The notes below the pieces were generated by a model, which ran no database searches, was not told where the DNA came from, and saw only the letters and a list, made by a program, of their open reading frames with translations. Positions 56,995-64,000 of a stretch of 64,000 nucleotides of DNA are shown here, piece by piece. This stretch comes from Pogostemon cablin (taxonomy: Eukaryota > Streptophyta > Magnoliopsida > Lamiales > Lamiaceae): positions 24,992,064 through 25,056,063 of the forward strand of contig CM042997.1 of assembly GCA_023678885.1 (NCBI GenBank), written 5' to 3'. Every line of letters starts with the position of its first letter. Position 1 is the stretch's first letter. A program made the position numbers and the translations under genes.

Positions 56995-59900
56995 GTAATT
57001 AATTTCCAAATTTTATATTTTGGCTTATTTTTAGGGGTAGTTTGATATTTAGGGTAATTAATAAAGGTAAAGACTTGTATAAGACGGATAAAAAATAATA
57101 ACATTTCAATGGAAGAATGATACTTAATTGATGAAAAATTTTAAATTTGATGTGGATTATAATTCATGAATAATTTATAGGGGAAATAAAAAGTTATAAC
57201 ATCTTTAATAAAAAATAATAGGAGTAACTTAATTACAAAAGTGTAAAATTATTTCACACAATACTACCTCATTAATAAATTGTAAAATATATTATGTATC
57301 AATGTTGTTGATGATAGAACATACCAAAAATTTTCTGTTGATGATAAATTTGAAATTAAATTATAATATTATAAAATTATTGAATTTGGTGTAGTTTTTT
57401 TTTTTTTTTTATGGGATGTGAAAATAAGTCAGGAGAAGAAAAAAATAGAAAATTTTTAATTTGGATAAATGAAAGTGACGAAACAACATGTAATCATGTA
57501 CTCTATTAAAAACATCTTACTGCTGGCTTTTCTTCACATATTATTTTAGTATTGGCTCTTCGAAAATTTTCAAAAAACAAGTTAAAAATTTTGGATTATG
57601 CTATCAAGATTGGATTAATCTATTATTATTCTCAAAAGTTGGTGTTCATGATCATAGAGGTGGTGCTTATTACCTCTATATTCTTTTCATACATGCAATT
57701 AATGTACCATTACATAATAAGTTCAATAATTAATACTGTATTAATCAATTCTCTAGTTATATGCTTTTAACTAGTCAAAGACTGGACCAACAGACATGAT
57801 TAATCAGTGACATTATTAAAATTAAATTACTTAAATTATTTAATTGAGAAACAATTGTGGGCACATTTAATTTAAATAATCTTATAACAATATTCTCCCA
57901 CCATCTTTTTGTGTTTTGGAGTATATAATTTAGAGGTGGTATGACTAAGGACAAACTTTAGATATATACTTTAGAAAAACAATCTATATATCTAAATTAG
58001 ATACCTAAATCTACTTTGTTTTTGTATGTAATGTTTTAATATTAGTTCACTGTTAGTTGAACTGTGGGTTTCTTGTGAAACTATATTTCATAAGGATAAA
58101 AAAAAATTAATTAACAAAAAATTATTCCTGGCACATAAATAAATTAACACATACTATTTTTAGTTCGTTTTTTAAATAAGTTCACACTCATAAAAGGATA
58201 TCAATTTTAATCCTATAATTTTGATACAATTAATTTTAGTCCTATTATAACATTATACCTTTTTCAATTTCAGTTATATGTATTAGTTTTAGTCCGTAAC
58301 CTCTTAAATTTTGAGTTTTGATCCTATGCAAAATTTATTTTTAAGTTAAAATTCTATAAAATTTTCAAGTCAGGTGAATTTTGCAAAATAGTTAAAATTA
58401 AAAAAAAAAACAAAAAGTTATAAGATTGAAATTGATACTAAAACTAAAATTGAAAATATAAAAACTTATAGGATGATAATTGGATTTTATTAAAACTATA
58501 GGATTAAAATTGATATTTTTCCCCCTAAATAAGGAAATAACACATAATTCAACTATCACATAATATACTTTAACTTCAAATTTATCATCACTTTATAAAT
58601 TATATGACTTACTTTATAATTTAATTATTACCTTAAAAAAATATGAAACTATCCCTAAAAGCAAATCAAAAGACGGTATTTATAATTCTCCATATCTACT
58701 ATTGTTGTGAACTTCGACAAAGAGAGTACAACCTAAATTCTCTCAAAATAAGATGTTTACAATTTCTATATTTTTTAATTGGATCTTCTGCATGAATGTA
58801 ATGATTTAGATTATGTTAAGTTTCTTTAGAAAGTTAAATTAAAGATCTTGTTAATTATAGCCTTGTTTCACTTGTTTGTATGTAATGATTATTTGAGTTG
58901 GTTCTTATATTTAATTACACGAACACATATATCACGTTAATTACTAAATAAATTAAAGAGCCTAATGAATAAACTGAAGAACAATTTTTTTTACATACTG
59001 CACTCACAAGGTGATTGAATATTTCAATATATATTAGTATAAACTTATTTGTAAATATAGAAAAAGTTAACTTAATTCTCATGGAATTTTTCATAAATCC
59101 CTAGAGCAGTTTCACCACATATAGCTTCAAAGAATTCCCTAAATTATCAAATACATGGAACTATGGATTACATATTTTGAACAAAAAATTATTTTCTTAA
59201 AAAAAAAAATAAGGTAAAAACACGTCTGATATTGTCTCACGAAACGGTTTAGTGAAAGAAATTATAAGAAGTAAGAACTAGTAAAAATATTTTAAATAAA
59301 AAATTATACAATTCAATTGAAAGTGATATTTTTCAATTGAACTGTTTTATAAACAAATAATTAAAAAAAACAATATTTTAATTAGAAAAGAAAAAATAAA
59401 ATCATCTCATTTGTTGAGCAAAATTTAAATATGTATGTGAAATCTTGTACAAGTTGGCATTAAGGTTGTGAATAATGTAGATTTAAATGTAGTATTACGT
59501 ATTAAATAATTAAAAAAAAAGTGATTGATACTATAAATTTAAATGATAACACTTTAAAGACAAATATGAAAATTTTATATTAAAATTGAGTGTATTTTAT
59601 CCACGTAAACATGGTCTAATTTTATTCTTCTAATTATTAATGAATATTGAATTTTAATCTTTTATTTGTATAAACAAATTTAACAAGTTTTTTAAACGGT
59701 AAAACAAGATTGAAGATTGGATAATGGGTGTTGAATACAAAAAGGAGGTAAACACTTGTAAAAAATATACTCGAATTAAAAAAATGTAATTGTTCTACAA
59801 TAAATTATTATCCTATAATTTATTTGTAGTATAAATAAAAATTGATAGTAATATTTTTCGTAAAAAATGATAACCAATTAAAAAAACATAAAATAGTCTC

Positions 59901-60225
59901 GTGAAACAATCTGTCGTACAAAAGAATGTTTGAAGCAATATGATTGACTTAGAGGTGCAACCTACTTTTCACGAGAACATGCATGATTATTATAACGACC
60001 CCTCCACCACCACCTCTCCCAAATCATTAATTTTTTTTCTTTTCTGTAATTTAATTTAATTTTATTACATTTTTTCATGTGAGTCTAAGGTAAAGAATAA
60101 AGTTGATTGATTTCTTGTTGGAGAATAAAGTTTTATTTGGTACGGTTGATGTATTATTAATTACCTTGATGGATACTTGGATTATTGTGCTACTTTAATT
60201 GCTCTTAATTATGTAACATAAATAA
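56500..60225. other. AT-rich gene-free DNA
   Basis: It contains a (TA)n run at 56954-56991, a dispersed repeat copy at about 57066-57250 (GACGGATAAAAAATAATAACA ... AGTTATAACATC), and A/T-rich decayed sequence. A few short ORFs (for example 57552-57770) are AT-driven with no domain. Confidence 0.35.
56954..56991. repeat. (TA)n microsatellite, about 38 bp
   Basis: An uninterrupted AT dinucleotide run in intergenic DNA upstream of the DYRK-type gene. Confidence 0.9.
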
Positions 60226-60260
60226 TTGTATCACAAAATTGAATATATTTATGAGAACCA

Positions 60261-60379
60261 CTTGGGTGACCCGTGGTCACCCATGACCCTCTCACATGAG
60301 GGGGTGGGGCCCACATGTCAGGGGGTGGTCCCCACCCCCTCATGTGAGAGGGTCATGGGTGACCACGGGGTCACCCAAG
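60261..60379. mobile_element. GTCACCC-type hairpin MITE, copy 2 (near-perfect palindrome)
   Basis: The left arm starts CTTGGGTGACCCGTGGTCAC and continues CATGACCCTCTCACATGAGG. The right arm mirrors it and ends GTCACCCAAG, with a small GC-rich loop (GTCAGGGGGTGGTCC). About 119 bp, GC-rich in AT-rich surroundings, non-coding. It is related to 30311-30459. No clear TSD. Confidence 0.65.
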
Positions 60380-60869
60380 AATTACCCTATATTTATTACC
60401 AACGCCAAATTCTCAAGCAAAAATATTTTTGAACGTAAAGATTGGTTCACCAACTAAACATTAAATCGTTTAAATTGATGTGGAATGATAGGGTTCGATT
60501 TTTTTAATTAATTTTAATTGAGTTTTGTTGTAGTGATTGATGTACCTAATAATCTTTTGTTTGAGGTTATTTATTTATTTTGGTAGATAATAGTGATTTC
60601 ACTTGATATATATGATAATTAAAGAAAAATGGTAGATCCATTAGTGGATTCCTCTATTAGTGGTTTAAATTAAAAGAATGATGAAGGAATTTGTTGTATT
60701 TAATGAGAAAAGAACTAAACGTGTTAGAAAAATTGAATGTCTTGATGTAGAAGTTGGAAATTTTAGTGCTCCTATTAAATGTTTTTCTTAGATTTAAATA
60801 ACGTACATCCGATCTAGTCAAGTGTTTGTTTTTATTAATAAAGACCGACTTATGTAATACCATCCGACA

Positions 60870-61062
60870 TTATTTTATATTTTCATAATTAGTTATCATT
60901 TTTATTAAGGATGTTATCACTTTTCTTATAAAATGTTATTATTTTTTATTTATATTATAAATTATTAATGAAATAATTCGCAAAGCAATATTATTTTTTT
61001 ATAAGATTATCACCTCTTATCCATTAAAAGTCATTTTGTGAGACGATCTCATACAAATCATA
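60870..61062. repeat. Dispersed AT-rich repeat ending in GTGAGACGATCTCA
   Basis: GATGTTATCACTTTT, AAATGTTATTATTTTTTATTT, TATAAATTATTAATGAAAT and a final TGTGAGACGATCTCATAC occur in this order. The same modules, partly in reverse order, recur at about 25253-25470, 33080-33220 and 46200-46330. A palindromic GAGACGATCTC core marks one end. Confidence 0.5.
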
Positions 61063-61179
61063 CCATTTATTTTATTAATATATATACAGGCATAAATGAC
61101 CTAAAACCCCTTTATACATTTATGGAAGAATAATAATTTACCAAACATTTTCATCTACACGCATTTAATAAGAATATCA

Positions 61180-61494
61180 TTAATTTTTTAAATACTTGTA
61201 AATATTTATCGTATAATTAGGCTCGCTTGGGCTGGATAGAAATACTTCAGCCGAGAGCTTAGAATGCAATGTGTTATGGCCTTGTACATTAATTTTTGAA
61301 TTAGGGCTATACTTTTCAATGAAAGTAATGTATGCAGTTGACTTGTCATTTATATAGATTATGTTAATATTTGGACTAAAGCCCATTATTTTGATATCTA
61401 GAAGTCCATCCTCAGCCCAATAAAAGCTGCCCAACGTATTAAGAATATAGACAACAGTTAATTGTGAGAATATATAAAGGATATTAAGGCACAT
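61180..61494 (-). CDS. Unrecognised 104-codon ORF, doubtful
   Basis: An ORF with a less AT-driven central section (FYWAEDGLLDIKIMGFS, then HNTLHSKLSAEVFLSSPSEP). A TATATATGG-type TATA motif stands about 90 bp upstream of its ATG on the same strand (61580-61587), and GGCCCA/AGCCCA motifs lie between them. I do not recognise a family. It could be a fragment of a decayed gene or a chance frame; low support. Confidence 0.2.
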   Translation of the reverse strand: MCLNILYIFSQLTVVYILNTLGSFYWAEDGLLDIKIMGFSPNINIIYINDKSTAYITFIEKYSPNSKINVQGHNTLHSKLSAEVFLSSPSEPNYTINIYKYLKN

Positions 61495-61599
61495 TACGTT
61501 TGAGGCTTCAAGTGGAATTTAAACGGTTTATTTAGCCCAATAAATAGATGGGCTCATTAGGCCCACAAAGGTTGGACCTTTATATATGGGTCACAGACT

Positions 61600-62068
61600 C
61601 ACAGTAGACAATGTGTTTGGGCAAGCTTAATATATTTAAATAAATATTATCTATTACTCACCATTCAAGTAATTACAAATTTCGAAAAGAGATTTCATGG
61701 AACAATTCTTTAATATTATTTATACGGAATCGTATCATCCTTATGTATGTACGGGCAAGCGGGGTAAAAAGGGTATAACAATATTTCAAAATTAATAAAA
61801 TAAAATAAATATATATAATATTTATATATATAATATTTGTGTATGTATTCATTTATATCTCGAAATTATTAATTGTAATACAAATTCACAACCATTTCAT
61901 TATTATTTTTATAAATTTATACTAGATGCGTGATAATAATATTTTAAATCGCTTTATACTAATGAAAATTTAACAGTCTCAAACGGTCAGCGATAATTAT
62001 AATTTTTTAGTTTAATGTATTTATTGTATGACTTTGAATATTTAATAATTTTTTTTAGAGTTGATATT
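61600..62068. other. AT-rich gene-free DNA
   Basis: Nothing is recognised apart from short (TA)n runs near 61805-61840. Confidence 0.35.
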
Positions 62069-62395
62069 AGGTGCACCCGGGTACAAGGGTGCATCCATAT
62101 ATGTATAACTTTTTATTCTATTTTGTATACGTGTTTCTTAATAATTGTATATTTTTTTCACAATAAGTTTTTCATTAAAAAAACTAGCATCTATATGTGT
62201 ATAACTTTTTATTCAATAGTGTATACATATTTTTTAATAATTGTATATTTTTTCACTCAATTTTTCATTTAAAAAACTAACAATTAAATTGTATACATTT
62301 TTGTTCATAATTGTATATATTTTTGTTTATATATATAGTATATTTTTTAAAGTGGGTGCACCCTATCTTAGGGTGCATCGGGTCACAGTATAGTT
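62069..62395. mobile_element. GGTGCACCC-ended MITE-like element with internal duplication
   Basis: The left end holds GGTGCACCCGGGTACAAGGG and TGCATCC. The right end holds GGGTGCACCCTATCTTAGGG and TGCATCGGGTCAC, forming an imperfect inverted repeat. The interior is a roughly 110-bp AT-rich unit (GTATAACTTTTTATTC ... AATAATTGTATATTTTTTCAC ... TTTCATTAAAAAACTA) present twice, with part of a third. Exact limits and TSD are not resolved. Confidence 0.5.
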
Positions 62396-63168
62396 AGGTT
62401 TTTTTTTTAAGTACATTCCGTTGCTTCAATTTTTTTTCTAGCTTAACATATGTATGAATGAGATATATCACCTTTTATATACTGTTTTTACAATTTTGCA
62501 TAATAAATTGATACTTTTTAAAATATATATATATTTATATTTTTTTTATGGCAAAAGATAATAATTGTCATGTATAAAAGTAACAATTGTTAAACTTACG
62601 TGTAATATTTCTAAATCTTTATCAACATGAAACATTTTAAACATATTTGTTTGGAATTCATATTTATAAACAAATTTATATTTGCCAATTTTAATATAAG
62701 TTTAAAAATATTAGTTCTTTGATTTTTTTTTAATATAATGTTATGCTTACATCCAACTTTGATGAAAACACAACCAAAAAAAGCTTGAATCTTGACTAAT
62801 TAATCACAAAACCACATTCAAACAAAACCCCAAAATCATCTCAAGAATACACTTGTTAATAATTAAACCATTTAATCATTATATGGAAGAAATAATAAAG
62901 GTGGAGCATAAGGTGTGGAAGCAAAGCATAGAATAGAAACCCCACTTCCCCCAAAAACAGGTTCCATTTATGGTAAAGTCCAAGGGAGACACACTTTACA
63001 CCCTCCCCTAATTACATCACTTCACTTTTTTCTTTCTCTCACATCTCTATTCAATTATTGTTTCTTTACATGGAAAATCAACAAATGAATAGTAATTATT
63101 TTCAATAAAATAACCTTTTTCTTATTCCCGAAATATAAATTGTCAAGGACCTTCTCTGGTATAAGGTA

Positions 63169-63260
63169 CTCCTCTGTCCCGGTCAAACTGCATCGTTTGA
63201 CTGCATAAAACTCTCACAAAAGCTACAGTAAACGTAACAATATGGACGAGACGGAGGGAG
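63169..63260. mobile_element. Very short Stowaway MITE (92 bp)
   Basis: Ends CTCCTCTGTCCCGG and ACGAGACGGAGGGAG lie between TA (63167-63168 and 63261-63262). The interior mirrors itself only weakly. Confidence 0.6.
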
Positions 63261-63265
63261 TATAT

Positions 63266-63514
63266 ATGAGACGGATTGTGAGACATTAAATCGATTCAAT
63301 ATTAAAGTATGATTATTATATAGATAAAATATGTTTATTTGTATATATTCAAAGTATGTTTGTAGTAAATCATACTATAATATTTTAAAATCATATTTTA
63401 ATTCATCATTTATCATACTTAAAAAAGAATTACTCCATATTTTAACTACCAAGAATATATTTTTACCTATATAACAATAATATTTTAATCATGAATTAAT
63501 CCGTCTCACATAAA
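63266..63514. mobile_element. GAGACGG-type MITE, uninterrupted copy
   Basis: The left end ATGAGACGGATTGTGAGAC is mirrored by AATCCGTCTCACAT at the right, and TGATTATTATATAG by CTATATAACAATAATA. It is homologous to the interrupted element at 52109-52875. Non-coding, about 249 bp, starting a few bases after the Stowaway at 63169-63260. Confidence 0.6.
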
Positions 63515-64000
63515 CACCCTCTTCATTTTGTCTATTTTCATTCTCAATTGCATACACATACAATCAACAAATTATATATCTCAAATTTCATTTTACTAGA
63601 AGTATTAATAATCATAGTTTAAATTAACATATAAAAATGAAACATGAACAAGCAATGAATAACTATTTTCATGAAACCTAGCTAGATATATATAGATACA
63701 GAGTACATGGAAGCAGTGTGAATTTTATTTTATTTTTAATTAATTTAAAGAATTGAAGCATGCATGCATTGATTACCAAGCCAGAGACATGCTTCCCCAC
63801 ATGTTCATTTCATTGATGCATCACTTTTTTTTGATTCATGACATTATATTTCATTTCAGTGATTTTTATTTATATTATTTTTTTGCTTACAAATTAATTA
63901 TAAATATTATTTTAATCTAAAATAATAAAAAGAATCAACTCTTATCCTTTTGGTAAATCAAATTTGTCGTACATCATGTTGAACTTCCTACACTTTTAAC
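63515..64000. other. AT-rich gene-free DNA
   Basis: No exon, RNA gene or bounded repeat is recognised up to the window end. Confidence 0.35.

Overview
This window is nuclear DNA from a flowering plant, most likely an asterid eudicot (a Lamiales-like species is a guess from overall feel, not proven). The genes have short exons with GT-AG introns and AT-rich intergenic DNA. The spaces between genes are packed with plant-type transposon debris: Stowaway MITEs, CACTA, Mutator-like MITEs, tRNA-derived SINEs and LTR remnants. All protein genes were assembled exon by exon with reading frame kept across every junction.

Left third (1-19.4 kb) is gene-rich. It starts with the last coding exon of one phosphoinositide-specific phospholipase C (PLC). 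A complete nine-exon tandem PLC paralogue (1891-6711, 583 aa) and a 13-exon NFXL2-type zinc-finger gene (7739-13665, 864 aa) follow, all on the + strand. A single-exon CRINKLY4-related receptor kinase of CCR3 type (19261-16892, 789 aa) lies convergent to NFXL2 on the - strand.

Middle (19.4-36.7 kb) has no protein gene. It holds two SINEs with clear target-site duplications, a Mutator-like MITE, many Stowaway MITEs (one nested in another) and a 1.93-kb palindrome that looks like two LTRs joined tail to tail.

Next come a six-exon HAD/CTD-phosphatase-like gene on the - strand (42054-36736, 323 aa) and a second transposon-rich stretch (42.3-53.1 kb). That stretch contains a probable solo LTR inserted into an older LTR of the same family, and a small CACTA derivative. 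A seven-exon plant DYRK-type kinase gene lies on the - strand (56188-53126, 641 aa). From 56.5 kb to the end is AT-rich DNA with MITEs and one weak ORF.

The genes do not form one pathway: PLC works in phosphoinositide and Ca2+ signalling, NFXL2 in transcription, stress and clock control, CCR3 in cell-surface signalling, and the other two are a protein phosphatase and a protein kinase. The order PLC - CCR3 - HAD phosphatase matches, from memory, Arabidopsis At3g55940-At3g55960, so the window probably preserves an ancestral eudicot block with NFXL2 and transposons in between. I found no convincing new biochemical system. The most unusual structures are the tail-to-tail LTR palindrome and the nested same-family LTRs.
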